Positions 1 through 8,342 of a stretch of DNA of 64,000 bases are shown piece after piece. The notes beneath the pieces are model-generated. The model was given only the letters and a program-made list of their open reading frames with translations. It did not search any database and was not told where the DNA came from. The stretch comes from an uncultured Saprospiraceae bacterium (lineage in GTDB: Bacteria; Bacteroidota; Bacteroidia; Chitinophagales; Saprospiraceae), in the NCBI GenBank assembly GCA_937973565.1, contig CALJKQ010000142.1:1-64000 (forward strand), given 5' to 3'. The translations under genes were made by a program, and so were the position numbers. Each line of letters opens with the position of its first letter. The stretch's first letter is position 1.

Positions 1-303
1 TCTTCGCCAGCCAGCTATTACACTGGAAAGGTTTACTTCAAAATCATCGTTTTGGTCAAACGTGGTGCCGTTGAGCAACTTGCCTTCATATTTTACCCTG
101 ATGTTGCTGTTTATCTTTGGCTTGGAATCATTACCGGGAACTTCTATAATGTAGTACAGTCCGTCGTCGGTCTTTTGCGCAGTAAGGTTATTTTCTTTTA
201 AATAGTCCACAATATCTTCTTCTCCCTCTTCCTTGCTGCAGGAAAAAAAAGTAGTGGTAGCCAACAGCATTGCCAAAAACAGAATACGTTTCATGATTTT
301 CAT
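1..303 (-). CDS. FKBP-type peptidyl-prolyl isomerase lipoprotein, partial (C-terminus missing)
   Basis: The gene runs off the left edge; 101 N-terminal codons are visible. Translation begins MKIMKRILFLAMLLATTTFF and a cysteine follows (FFSC), which is a lipoprotein signal peptide, so the protein is probably anchored in the periplasm or outer membrane. After an acidic linker (SKEEGEEDIVDYL) comes the start of an FKBP domain: KINSNIRVKYEGKLLNGTTFD is followed by the beginning of a VIAGW segment. FKBP domains catalyse cis-trans isomerisation at Xaa-Pro bonds and assist folding of exported proteins. The start could be 303 or the second ATG at 294. No downstream neighbour is visible. Confidence 0.85.
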   Translation of the reverse strand, partial: MKIMKRILFLAMLLATTTFFSCSKEEGEEDIVDYLKENNLTAQKTDDGLYYIIEVPGNDSKPKINSNIRVKYEGKLLNGTTFDQNDDFEVNLSSVIAGWRR

Positions 304-511
304 TTGAAGTGCAAAAATGATTAAAATTAGATGTTTATGCAGTTTATTGGTGTTGAAAACTTAAAAGAGTATTTTGTTTTTGTATTGTTTTATGGTGTCT
401 AAACACATTTAAATTATTCATTTTCTGCGTGTTATATATTTGGTTTATATATATTATTAAAATGTTTATATAATGTAGTTGAGCTATTAAATATTTTAAA
501 AAAATAGAAAG

Positions 512-519
512 TAAATTTG
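512..519 (+). promoter_or_regulatory. Candidate -7 promoter element
   Basis: TAAATTTG matches the Bacteroidota TAnnTTTG consensus. No TTTG is found at the expected distance upstream. It would start a transcript near 525, just before a hairpin with a T8 run, and no protein gene follows. Confidence 0.25.
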
Positions 520-531
520 CATTATAAAATG

Positions 532-567
532 TTTAGAAATTGGAAATGCAATTTCTAAATTTTTTTT
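532..567 (+). terminator. Intrinsic terminator-like hairpin
   Basis: TTTAGAAATT (532-541) pairs perfectly with AATTTCTAAA (550-559) across an 8-nt loop and is followed by eight T residues (560-567). The stem is almost entirely A-T, so it is a weak hairpin. No plus-strand gene is known upstream. Confidence 0.4.
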
Positions 568-634
568 CATGATTTCATTTTTTCATTCGAGAAAGAAAAG
601 TCAAAAAAAGTTTGATTGTTCTTCTCACCAACAA

Positions 635-669
635 AAAAAGGCCAGAATTGAAATGGTTCTGACCTTTTT
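635..669. terminator. Bidirectional terminator hairpin
   Basis: AAAAAGGCCAGAA (635-647) pairs with TTCTGACCTTTTT (657-669) at 12 of 13 positions. The T-run on the plus strand and the A7 run at 633-639 (U7 on the minus strand) make it usable in both directions. On the minus strand it is the second hairpin after the stop of the regulator gene at 876. Confidence 0.5.
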
Positions 670-693
670 AAAAATGCTATCGGCATTACTAAA

Positions 694-722
694 CATTTTA
701 TCCCTTTTCAAGGATTAAAATG
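694..722. repeat. Inverted repeat
   Basis: CATTTTATCC (694-703) and GGATTAAAATG (712-722) form a hairpin with one bulged T. It sits directly between two terminator-like hairpins. A role is not clear. Confidence 0.4.
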
Positions 723-757
723 AAAAAGTGGGGTCTTACGAGGGCCCCATTTTTTAT
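723..757. terminator. Terminator hairpin downstream of the HTH regulator gene
   Basis: TGGGGTC (729-735) pairs with GGCCCCA (743-749) around the loop TTACGAG, and the flanking A5 (723-727) and T-run (750-756) extend the stem. On the minus strand it gives a G/C-rich stem followed by CTTTTTC, a plausible intrinsic terminator for the gene ending at 876. On the plus strand it has a T7 run. Confidence 0.55.
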
Positions 758-875
758 TATTAGTTAATTTCTGTCTTTTTCCTCAATAATTAAATAATAA
801 CCTCCAGATTATTTAACGATACAAATATAGAGTTATTTAAAATTAGTTGATAAATAATCAAAATGAAAGATTGTT

Positions 876-1874
876 TTATTTATCTAGTTCCAAGTCTCGT
901 CCCATTTTTTCCCATTCCGACATTTGATATCTAAAGTACTGACTTCGTTCCAAGGCATTGTCTTTGCTGATATTGACGCTAAATGCCTTATAGTTATAGG
1001 TTTTTTCCCGGATTCTGCTGGTAAACCGGGGGTCGTTGGTATGAATAAAATCAGGATATTCGGTGCTGATGAAAGCTTTTTCGTAGCCGTCGGTATTGTA
1101 ATATACCTGTGATCCACCAAAATAATACTTGTTGATCAGCAGCTGAGCCTCTCCGTAGGCTCGACCGTTCTCCGGGTTAAATTTATGGCCGGTTTCAGCT
1201 ACCTTTCGCAGGTGTTCGATAAGATCTCCAAAATCTTTGTACAATTCTTCGGTTTGTTCCTGGTTAATGATGCCAATTCGGTGTCCTAGCTTTAAGCGGT
1301 GAAAGGCCGCATTAAATACCCCCGGGCCCCAAATTTCTGTGGTTGGGTGGTTGTTGAACTCATGGCTCAGATAACTCACCAGCTGCAGGTTTTCTCCTTG
1401 CATTTGCAGCGTTTCCAGTTTTTTTTGTGCCTTCTGATAACCCCCTTTTTCGTGGTGCCACATGTGGTGCAAAAAAGTCACCAGACGCGGAAAATCAAAA
1501 TAATGGGGCATGGGTAGTTCGTTTCCCAGTAGAATCACTTCATTGTCTCTCCCTCTGCGCAAAGAGTCAAAGGTTCGGCCAAAGGAGAGTAAAAATTCTT
1601 TGAGGGTACTGGCTGTGATACTTACATGTTCGGTTACAAAACTGATCTGGTTAAGCCCCGAGTTTTGTTCCAGGAGGGAGTCAAACGAAATATTGTAGTG
1701 AAGACAAAGCTTGACAACTTCATCAATTTTTAAGGCGGTATGCCCGCTGATCCTTTTGTAAGAGGCTCCCTTTTCCACATGCAACACCTCACTCACTTCA
1801 TCCACCAGGGAGAAGGTTTCCTTCTTAAAAAGGTTTTTGATGCTTTGAAATAGTGCTTTTTGAGTTGGGTCCAT
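876..1874 (-). CDS. HTH (Cro/C1-like) regulator-type protein of unknown target
   Basis: The 332-residue protein starts at MDPTQKALFQSIKNLF; an in-frame TTG upstream at 1913 is less likely because it lies inside the candidate promoter. Residues about 10-65 resemble an XRE-type helix-turn-helix (SLVDEVSEVL, SYKRISG, LKIDEVVKLCLHYNISFDSLL). The longer C-terminal part (about 70-332) has no domain I recognise; it is helical and rich in charged and aromatic residues. Many Bacteroidota carry stand-alone regulators of this shape. A TATATTTG box 37 bp upstream and hairpins downstream suggest it is transcribed alone. DNA binding is inference from the N-terminus only. Confidence 0.6.
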   Translation of the reverse strand: MDPTQKALFQSIKNLFKKETFSLVDEVSEVLHVEKGASYKRISGHTALKIDEVVKLCLHYNISFDSLLEQNSGLNQISFVTEHVSITASTLKEFLLSFGRTFDSLRRGRDNEVILLGNELPMPHYFDFPRLVTFLHHMWHHEKGGYQKAQKKLETLQMQGENLQLVSYLSHEFNNHPTTEIWGPGVFNAAFHRLKLGHRIGIINQEQTEELYKDFGDLIEHLRKVAETGHKFNPENGRAYGEAQLLINKYYFGGSQVYYNTDGYEKAFISTEYPDFIHTNDPRFTSRIREKTYNYKAFSVNISKDNALERSQYFRYQMSEWEKMGRDLELDK

Positions 1875-1910
1875 AATTTTTATAAAAAACGTAAACAGGT
1901 ATTGTTTCAA

Positions 1911-1918
1911 CAAATATA
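1911..1918 (-). promoter_or_regulatory. Candidate -7 element of the HTH regulator gene
   Basis: The minus strand reads TATATTTG, matching TAnnTTTG. Transcription would begin near 1906, giving a leader of about 30 nt to the ATG at 1874. No clear -33 element is seen. Confidence 0.4.
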
Positions 1919-2295
1919 TGTAAATACAAATACTTTGCCATATTTATGCTTAGTAATCTGCTGTTATTGTAAATATTCTGACGGAATATAGGGGGATTAT
2001 AGAAATAAATGATAATATTTTGGCTTCCATCTCTTTTCCCTTTCTTTAACTAAGCCCACCTTACGCTTGCATTTTATGTAAAAAAGGAAATAAGTTCTGG
2101 CTAAGCGCGGCGGTTTTTATGTGTTATTGTATTCTTTTGACATTTATTCCACACTTAAACGGGTTTTCAGGGAGACTAAGGGTGTTTTTGGAAAAATGGT
2201 AGAAAAAAATTTTTTGATTATACAATTTGTACAACATTCTTGGCTTGTTATCCCTATATCTTTGCCAACGTTGCCGAACAACACAGCCCAACGGA
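1919..2295. other. Divergent intergenic region
   Basis: This 377-bp gap separates the minus-strand regulator gene from the plus-strand lipoprotein gene. It is AT-rich and probably holds the promoter of the latter, but I cannot identify a good -7 box for it. No RNA gene or coding frame is supported. Confidence 0.4.
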
Positions 2296-3099
2296 ATGAA
2301 AAGTTTTATTGCCTCAGAACGCTATAATATCTGGCATTTTTCATGCGATTTTAACAGATCGGGGGAGCCGAACGCAGTTCTCCTGGTCTCGTTTTATTTT
2401 CTCCTGTTCTCCTTGTTTTCTTGTAGTCCTGTTTATTATGCCCCCGGTCCTCAACAACTGCCTGCCTTCACCAAAACCATTGAAACGCGGGTCAATGCAG
2501 GCTTTGTCGCCACTCACCGGTCAACAGGGCTTGAAGCTTTCGCAGCCCATACACCCACCAAACACCTTACCATCGCTGTTGGCCATGCCTCTTATTCGGG
2601 CAACAAAACAACGTCCTTCTTATCTACTTATGGAAACGGAACCCTCAGCGAGCTGGGCCTGGGTTATTATCTGTGGCCGGACAAACAAAGGCAATTTGTT
2701 TTTGACCATTGTTTGTTTGTAGCCTATGGCAATTTTGCCTACCGATCATCGCACACGCAATACAATACGGAAAACTATCAGCTAGGTTCCAAATTTCGGA
2801 GGTACAGCCAAATGGTCGGGCTTACATATAAATCAAAGTTTTTTGAAGCAGCTATATCACTAAAACTGGCTTATGTTTATTACTATGAAACTGTCCAATC
2901 CCGGTTTTGCCCCCCTGCCTACATCAATATGCTTACCCGTAATCCTAATCATTTGATGGCCGAGCCCAGCATTATACTCAAGGCGGGTTGGCCCAACGTG
3001 AAGGTTTATCTTTCTTATGAAGCCAGTAAAAACCTGAGTACACACGAATTTTATCAACAAAATCATAAAGTGTCTATGGGTGTCTTAACACAGTTTTGA
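2296..3099 (+). CDS. Hypothetical lipoprotein, probable outer-membrane beta-rich protein
   Basis: The start is uncertain; the ATG at 2296 gives about 267 residues. A hydrophobic stretch VLLVSFYFLLFSLFS ends in a cysteine (SCSPVYYAPG), a lipobox that implies membrane anchoring. The mature part alternates hydrophobic and polar residues with many Tyr/Phe/Gly (GLGYYLWPD, MVGLTYKS, LKLAYVYYYE), which suggests a small beta-barrel or beta-sandwich. Bacteroidota have a family of such lipoproteins beginning CSPVYYAP that lack a known function. The signal peptide lies about 30 residues from this ATG, so a non-ATG start nearer to it is possible. It converges with the sensor kinase gene. Confidence 0.55.
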   Translation: MKSFIASERYNIWHFSCDFNRSGEPNAVLLVSFYFLLFSLFSCSPVYYAPGPQQLPAFTKTIETRVNAGFVATHRSTGLEAFAAHTPTKHLTIAVGHASYSGNKTTSFLSTYGNGTLSELGLGYYLWPDKQRQFVFDHCLFVAYGNFAYRSSHTQYNTENYQLGSKFRRYSQMVGLTYKSKFFEAAISLKLAYVYYYETVQSRFCPPAYINMLTRNPNHLMAEPSIILKAGWPNVKVYLSYEASKNLSTHEFYQQNHKVSMGVLTQF

Positions 3100-3219
3100 C
3101 AACAACTTTTATGCAGATTTATTAAAATTGGGGGTAGTAAAACCTGTATTTTGATAAAATTTGGATTTTCAACTTACGTTACCCCCTTGCTGTAAAAACT
3201 AAAAATACGGCTCCCCTTT

Positions 3220-6200
3220 CTACACCCACAACTCTACAACAAAACCATGATCATAGCTAAAGATAAGCTCTCCGCCTATTTTTTGGGCCCTCATCTTCAT
3301 ATTACTTAAACCTTGTCCGTCTGAACGTGTTGGAGGCTTTTGGCTGCCGTTGTCCCTTACCATGAGTCTTAACCTTCCATTGTCTTCAGAAAGTGAAATC
3401 ACAACGTGACTTCCGTCGCTGTGCTTAATTATGTTGGTTATAGCCTCTTTGAAGATGAGATAAATATTCTGCCGTCTCTCTGGGTCGATAAATTTTTTGG
3501 CATCCTCAATTCCGTTTACAAACTCATGGGTCATTCTTTTACTGTGGAGGTTTTTTTCTGCAAAATCCCGCATCCTGTCAATCAGGTTTTCAACTTTATC
3601 TTTCCTGCTGTCTATAGCCCAAACGGTATCCCTCATTCTTTCCATGGCCTCTCTGCCCATGCTGCTAATTTCGTTGAGTACTTCCTTGTTTTCTTCATTT
3701 GCTTCTATGGCAAGGATCTGGCTTTGCATGGCCAGGCCCGAAAGCAGGGTGCCTACTTCGTCATGTAGGTCGGCACTGATCTTTGTACGCAAGTCCGCCA
3801 GTTCTTTTTGTCTCCTTAGTTTTTGATTGAACCGGTATCTTAAGAAAACAAATACCAGTGAGCTCAACAGCAGGGTGAAAACGGCAATCACCCATGCCCT
3901 TTTGTACCACACTTGTTTTTTTATGATCGTGATCGTGTACAGACTTGCTTCTTTTTCTGAAATACCGGTCGACGCTCTCACCTCCAACGTGTGGGTGCCG
4001 GGCTCTAATCCATACAGAAATATTTTATTGTCAAGTTTCGGAGCCGTCCACTGCTTGCTTTGCTCTTTAATTCGATAGCTGTAGTATACTTCATTGGAAT
4101 ATTCGGGAACCGAAAACTGTAGCTCCAAACTGCTTTCTGTTGGTTGGAGCACCAATTCCTGGAGGGTGTTGAGGTGGCGGTATTCGTAATTGAATTTTTC
4201 TTTTTGCAGGTCAAAAATAGCCGTACTGATCAGTTTTAAGGGCTTTATTTTATTCGACGCCTGTACAAATTGCAGCTCATCGGGCATGAAAGAAAAAAGG
4301 CCGTCGGTGCTGCCAAAGTAATACCTGCCATCGCTGGCTTTTAAGGTGGCCATTTTATTAAATTCTATCTCCGACAAAGGGTGACCCTTGACCAGGTTGT
4401 AAAATTGCAGTGCCCGGGTATCAAAATACAAAAGCCCGAAACTACTGCCCAAATACAAATTACCCTGTTCGTCGGGTAAGATAGAAAATATGGTGCGGTT
4501 TTGCATTATATTTTCACTGTTAATAAATGGATTCTTAAAAATGCTGACGGCTCCCGTAAGGATGTTGAGCCTTCCCAGGCCCAGGGTACAGCCAAACCAC
4601 AATTGATCTCCATCTACTTCTATTTCCTGAATGTCGTTGTCTGCTGTATGCAGCCCTTTTTGGTCAAATTGTTTGAGTAGTTGTCCGCTTTTTGAAACCA
4701 ACTGTATACCCTTAAAGGTGCTGCTGATCCAAAAGTGTTGACCTCTTTCATCCATTTTGATGTCATTGATGGCTGAATAATAGGTGCCATCTCCGGTGAT
4801 TTGTGTCTTGAGCCTGTTTTCGGTTTGCCGCTTTCTTTTTAAATCATAGCAGTACAGCTTCGGGGTGTGCCAGATATAAACCCACAATGTATCGTTTTGT
4901 ATCCATTGATTACAATGTCCTGCATTGTGAGGAAGCCCCACATATTGTTTGCTGTTGTCTTTTAAGTCAATGATGACATTGTTCCATATGAGGTGGTTGT
5001 TCCACACGTTCAATGAATAGGTGCCCTTGGCCTCGTTGATCAAGTCATGCCATTTTCCAACGGCTTCAAAACTATTATCACCGGGCTTTTTCATGGCTAT
5101 ACCTCCGTAATAGCTTGCATAGATGTTTTTGTCTTTGTCTTCTGCCAGGGCACGACAGCTGGTTGTGCTGGACAGCAGTGCTTTGTCGATTATGGGTTGT
5201 TTAAACTGCGCTGGCAAAGGGAGTTTTTCTTTGATTTGTAGCACCGATCTCAAATTACTGACCCACAGTGTGCCGTCCTTTCTTTTGGTGAATTTTAGAA
5301 AATTAACGCCCAGGCCACCGTGCGCTTCATTTTTGATGAGGGTTAAAAAATCTTTTGACAAATCTTGCTGTGTTCTGTCCTTTGTGTTTAATATATACAA
5401 ATACAAATTATCGGCAATGTACACTTTATCACCCTCAATCCATAGACCCGATAAGCCGGCTTTGACCGTTGGTGGGATTTTTAAAAAGGGCAATAATTCA
5501 TCCGACGTCCGGTCCCACTTAAAAATGGTATAGGTGTGTTGGTCTATAAAATAAAAAGAGGTGTCGCCGGCCCAAACACTTACAGCATTGTTGATTTGAA
5601 ACCGGGTTTCATAGTTCTTTATTATTTTTCCTTCCCGGTCCAATCTCGAAAAGTATCCATTTTTGAATACCCAAAGTTCTTTTCCCATCAATTTTGTAAA
5701 CAATCCACCAAGATTCTCAACGGGTGCCGTAAATAAAGTTTGAATTATTTTCCCATCTCCTTTCCTGCTCAGGGCTATGGATTTTTCTTTGCTATTGTGC
5801 CAAAATAGATACAAGGGCCCTCCCTGGCTCTTATGGCTTGACAATATTTGTTTGTCCTCTTCCTGAAAAAAATCGTCTACACTTTCTATGTTTCTTTGTT
5901 GGGTGTTGAATTGCACTAGTCGATTGCCCGACTGCTGAATCCACAACCTGTGATTTCCGGCCTTATTTAAAAAAATAAAAGGTCGTGATATGCTGTCAGT
6001 GGCAAAACCAAATTGGCCTTTGTTTCCGGTGTAGGTAATGGTTCTGTTGCCATCAAAAACGTGCATGCCGGTGGCACTGCTGAACCAGACATAACCCTCA
6101 TCGTCCTCAATAATGTCATTAAACTGGCCAAGATCCTCGGTGGAATTGAGCCTTACCATTTTCAACTCGAATTCCGGGTCTATGATTTTAAAGCTTGTAT

Positions 6201-6267
6201 CCTGCCCACTGGCTATGCCTGTAAAAAGCAATACAAAACACACAACGATGTATTGTCTGAGGGTCAA
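3220..6267 (-). CDS. Hybrid-propeller sensor histidine kinase (reg_prop, Y_Y_Y, HisKA_3, HATPase)
   Basis: The 1015-residue protein has a signal peptide (VVCFVLLFTGIASG), a large periplasmic region with two-component-regulator propeller repeats such as DDEGYVWFSSATGMHVFDG and EQGNLYLGSSFGLLYFD, and a Y_Y_Y domain at about 715-775. One membrane helix lies near 787-810 (VIAVFTLLLSSLVFVFL). The cytoplasmic part has a HisKA_3 dimerisation box with the phosphoacceptor in DLHDEVG near 835, followed by an HATPase with ITNIIKHS (N box) and DNG and GQGLSNM (G boxes). The start is TTG at 6267, 12 nt after the expected transcription start from a TATTTTTG box. The LuxR-type response regulator encoded just upstream is the probable partner, so this is a NarL/LuxR-type two-component pair. 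The ligand is unknown. Confidence 0.9.
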   Translation of the reverse strand: MTLRQYIVVCFVLLFTGIASGQDTSFKIIDPEFELKMVRLNSTEDLGQFNDIIEDDEGYVWFSSATGMHVFDGNRTITYTGNKGQFGFATDSISRPFIFLNKAGNHRLWIQQSGNRLVQFNTQQRNIESVDDFFQEEDKQILSSHKSQGGPLYLFWHNSKEKSIALSRKGDGKIIQTLFTAPVENLGGLFTKLMGKELWVFKNGYFSRLDREGKIIKNYETRFQINNAVSVWAGDTSFYFIDQHTYTIFKWDRTSDELLPFLKIPPTVKAGLSGLWIEGDKVYIADNLYLYILNTKDRTQQDLSKDFLTLIKNEAHGGLGVNFLKFTKRKDGTLWVSNLRSVLQIKEKLPLPAQFKQPIIDKALLSSTTSCRALAEDKDKNIYASYYGGIAMKKPGDNSFEAVGKWHDLINEAKGTYSLNVWNNHLIWNNVIIDLKDNSKQYVGLPHNAGHCNQWIQNDTLWVYIWHTPKLYCYDLKRKRQTENRLKTQITGDGTYYSAINDIKMDERGQHFWISSTFKGIQLVSKSGQLLKQFDQKGLHTADNDIQEIEVDGDQLWFGCTLGLGRLNILTGAVSIFKNPFINSENIMQNRTIFSILPDEQGNLYLGSSFGLLYFDTRALQFYNLVKGHPLSEIEFNKMATLKASDGRYYFGSTDGLFSFMPDELQFVQASNKIKPLKLISTAIFDLQKEKFNYEYRHLNTLQELVLQPTESSLELQFSVPEYSNEVYYSYRIKEQSKQWTAPKLDNKIFLYGLEPGTHTLEVRASTGISEKEASLYTITIIKKQVWYKRAWVIAVFTLLLSSLVFVFLRYRFNQKLRRQKELADLRTKISADLHDEVGTLLSGLAMQSQILAIEANEENKEVLNEISSMGREAMERMRDTVWAIDSRKDKVENLIDRMRDFAEKNLHSKRMTHEFVNGIEDAKKFIDPERRQNIYLIFKEAITNIIKHSDGSHVVISLSEDNGRLRLMVRDNGSQKPPTRSDGQGLSNMKMRAQKIGGELIFSYDHGFVVELWV

Positions 6268-6283
6268 ATCAATGCTGTTTATA

Positions 6284-6291
6284 CAAAAATA
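6284..6291 (-). promoter_or_regulatory. Candidate -7 element of the sensor kinase gene
   Basis: TATTTTTG on the minus strand lies 17 bp before the TTG start. It would let the kinase be transcribed separately from the response regulator gene upstream. Confidence 0.4.
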
Positions 6292-6380
6292 GCTTATTTA
6301 ACTTATCCGGCATTTATAAAAAACAATTGACTTTTCTTGTTGACTGAAGTCGTTTTAACTACTCTTTTGCCTTTATTCAT

Positions 6381-7043
6381 TTATTTAATATAACCCAGCA
6401 TGTATTGCGTAATGGCCTCGGTTTTATTATTTACGTGGAGGACCTTGTACATTTTTTTGACGTGGGTACGCACCGTTTCTACTGAAATAAAAAGTTCGGC
6501 TGCGATGTTTTGGTAACTCTTACCATCCACCAATCTCTCCAGTATTTCCTTTTGTCGGTCACTCAGAATGGTGGCCTTGCTGACCCTGCCCCCCATGAGG
6601 TGGTTGACTATTTCCCTTGCAATGGAAGGCGACATATATGACCCTCCTTTCGCCACGATTCTCAAGGCCTCTACGATGTCTTCCAGCCTTGCTTTTTTGG
6701 AAATGTAGCTGCAGGCCCCACTGCACAGCGCTTTTAAAATTAGATCTTCTTCTTCATAAGTGGTAAGCATGACAATGTTGAGTTCTGGATATTTGTCCAA
6801 GATCAAGGGTATGGCGTCGATCCCGGATGTACCCGGTAATCCTATGTCGAGTAATAAAATGTGGATGGATTCATCTTGTACCGGTATCGTTGAAGACAAA
6901 AAAGAGTCGGCAGAAACCACAATTTCTCCTATGCTGAATTCTTCATGAAATGATATAAATTTACTTACACTCTCGCGAATGACCTTGTTGTCTTCTACAA
7001 TATGAATGATAGCTTTTTCCACATCTAATTTTATTACAAACAT
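6381..7043 (-). CDS. LuxR/NarL-family response regulator
   Basis: The start at 7043 gives about 220 residues; an ATG at 7061 is an alternative. The receiver domain begins IIHIVEDNKVIRESV, contains the phosphoacceptor Asp in ILLLDIGLPGTSGID and the conserved Lys in YISKKA. The C-terminal HTH reads LSDRQKEILERLVDGKS and VETVRTHVKKMYKVL, typical of LuxR/GerE domains. It precedes the giant propeller kinase on the same strand with a 113-bp gap, and the pair is typical of HisKA_3 kinase/NarL-type systems. The target genes cannot be read from the sequence. Confidence 0.9.
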   Translation of the reverse strand: MFVIKLDVEKAIIHIVEDNKVIRESVSKFISFHEEFSIGEIVVSADSFLSSTIPVQDESIHILLLDIGLPGTSGIDAIPLILDKYPELNIVMLTTYEEEDLILKALCSGACSYISKKARLEDIVEALRIVAKGGSYMSPSIAREIVNHLMGGRVSKATILSDRQKEILERLVDGKSYQNIAAELFISVETVRTHVKKMYKVLHVNNKTEAITQYMLGYIK

Positions 7044-7241
7044 AGTGGTTATTGTCAGCATGTACAATCACCCTGTAAGGTGATTGAATCGTTCTTGTCT
7101 TCTTTATCGGTTTTGATTTAACAACTTCCCTTTTATTGTCATTTCTCCACAACCGCTTTCCTGCTATTTTAACTATAACAAGCCCTGTTCGTATCGAATC
7201 TTTGAAAACGGATAGGAAAACCAAAGTTTTTATATCCAATC

Positions 7242-8342
7242 CTATTTCACCTCCCTGCCTTTCCACTCATACTGTCCTGGAAAGAGAGCGTGCCACGCTG
7301 AATATAGAATCATATACAGGTATATTACTTGTCCGTGCAGAAAGAACTTCATCGCCTGTCGGTTTTGTTGCCATCCGGTTGCATTCCAAAGGGCCACAAA
7401 ATCTACTGTCCACTTGACAACAATCAATAGCAACGCCGCCTTCCATGCAGACGGATAAAACAAGCCCAGAATTACCATGCACAACAAGCACAACTGTGTG
7501 GCGGCTACTGTCGCCTGGATCAACCAAATGGCGCGGCCAGCATAAGCCCTGGTTTTGGTTGCCCATCGCTTTCGCTGGTTCATCAGCGACTGGAATCCTG
7601 TCTGGGGGCGGGTAGTGACCATCGCTTCTTTTTGCGCTGCATAGGCAATTGCCAAACCTCGTCGCGCTGCTTCTGCAAATAAAAATACATCATCACCGGA
7701 AGCATAGTGTTGGTGGTTTTGATATCCCCCAAGATCCTGGTAACTTTTTTTACTAAAAGCCATGTTGGCACCATTGGCCAAAAAGTAAGATTGGCTATAA
7801 CTGCCAAAGGCTGTAACCTTCATCATGATGGCAGCATCCATCGCTTCAAAAGCGCTGATGATTTGATCACAGGGCGCCACCCTAACCGGTCCGGTGACCA
7901 GGTCTGCCCGCCTTAGATTGAGCGTATAATCGAGGGCTTCAAGCCATTGTCTGCCTACTACACAATCCGCATCCGTGACGGCTATGTATTCAAATTTTGC
8001 CCGGGTTATGCCCTCGGCCAATGCTGCTTTTTTGCCAGTCTCTTTGACCAGTGAGACCGCCTTTATGCCGGCCATTACACCCATTTTTTCAAGGGTGCCA
8101 TCCGTGCTGTGGTCGTCTACCACAATGACCTCATAACAATCCTTTGGATAATCCTGATGTATCAGCGATGTGATGCACGCCTCAATCGTACTTGCTTCGT
8201 TTCTGGCCGCTACCACCACAGAAAACCGCTTCTGTTCGTGTCTGATTTTCTTTTTGTTTTTCGACGGTTCAATTGAAAACACCAAGAGTATTGTAATCAT
8301 GGCGGCATACACCACAGACACCAAAATACACAGTGCCATCAT
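7242..8342 (-). CDS. Membrane-associated family 2 glycosyltransferase
   Basis: About 366 residues. An N-terminal membrane helix (LCILVSVVYAAMITILLVFS) is followed by a GT-A fold: FSVVVAARNEASTIEACI, EVIVVDDHSTDGT, and the metal-binding DAD-type motif in AVTDADCVV. RKRWATKTRAY resembles the QRxRW motif of processive or polymer-type GT2 enzymes. Two or three membrane helices close the protein. The likely start is the ATG at 8342, which overlaps the stop of the GT4 gene as ATGA and suggests coupled translation; a TTG at 8357 is also possible. The pair probably works on a cell-surface glycan or glycolipid. Donor and acceptor are unknown. Confidence 0.85.
   Translation of the reverse strand: MMALCILVSVVYAAMITILLVFSIEPSKNKKKIRHEQKRFSVVVAARNEASTIEACITSLIHQDYPKDCYEVIVVDDHSTDGTLEKMGVMAGIKAVSLVKETGKKAALAEGITRAKFEYIAVTDADCVVGRQWLEALDYTLNLRRADLVTGPVRVAPCDQIISAFEAMDAAIMMKVTAFGSYSQSYFLANGANMAFSKKSYQDLGGYQNHQHYASGDDVFLFAEAARRGLAIAYAAQKEAMVTTRPQTGFQSLMNQRKRWATKTRAYAGRAIWLIQATVAATQLCLLCMVILGLFYPSAWKAALLLIVVKWTVDFVALWNATGWQQNRQAMKFFLHGQVIYLYMILYSAWHALFPGQYEWKGREVK

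Larger units (their letters stand above)
304..875. other. AT-rich intergenic region with four hairpins
   Basis: This 572-bp gap lies between the 5' end of the FKBP lipoprotein gene and the 3' end of the regulator gene. No convincing reading frame is present. It holds a -7-like box TAAATTTG at 512-519 on the plus strand and four inverted repeats at 532-559, 635-669, 694-722 and 723-755, listed separately. The last two that carry T-runs can terminate the minus-strand regulator gene. The rest is unexplained and could include a small RNA on the plus strand. Confidence 0.5.

Noticed and set aside
2227..2295. Extended N-terminus of the lipoprotein at 2296
   Set aside because: The added residues do not form a signal peptide and push the real one further inside.
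3133..3190. GGGGGTA...TACCCCC inverted repeat between the convergent lipoprotein and kinase genes
   Set aside because: The 7-bp arms are about 45 nt apart and no T-run follows, so it is a weak terminator candidate.
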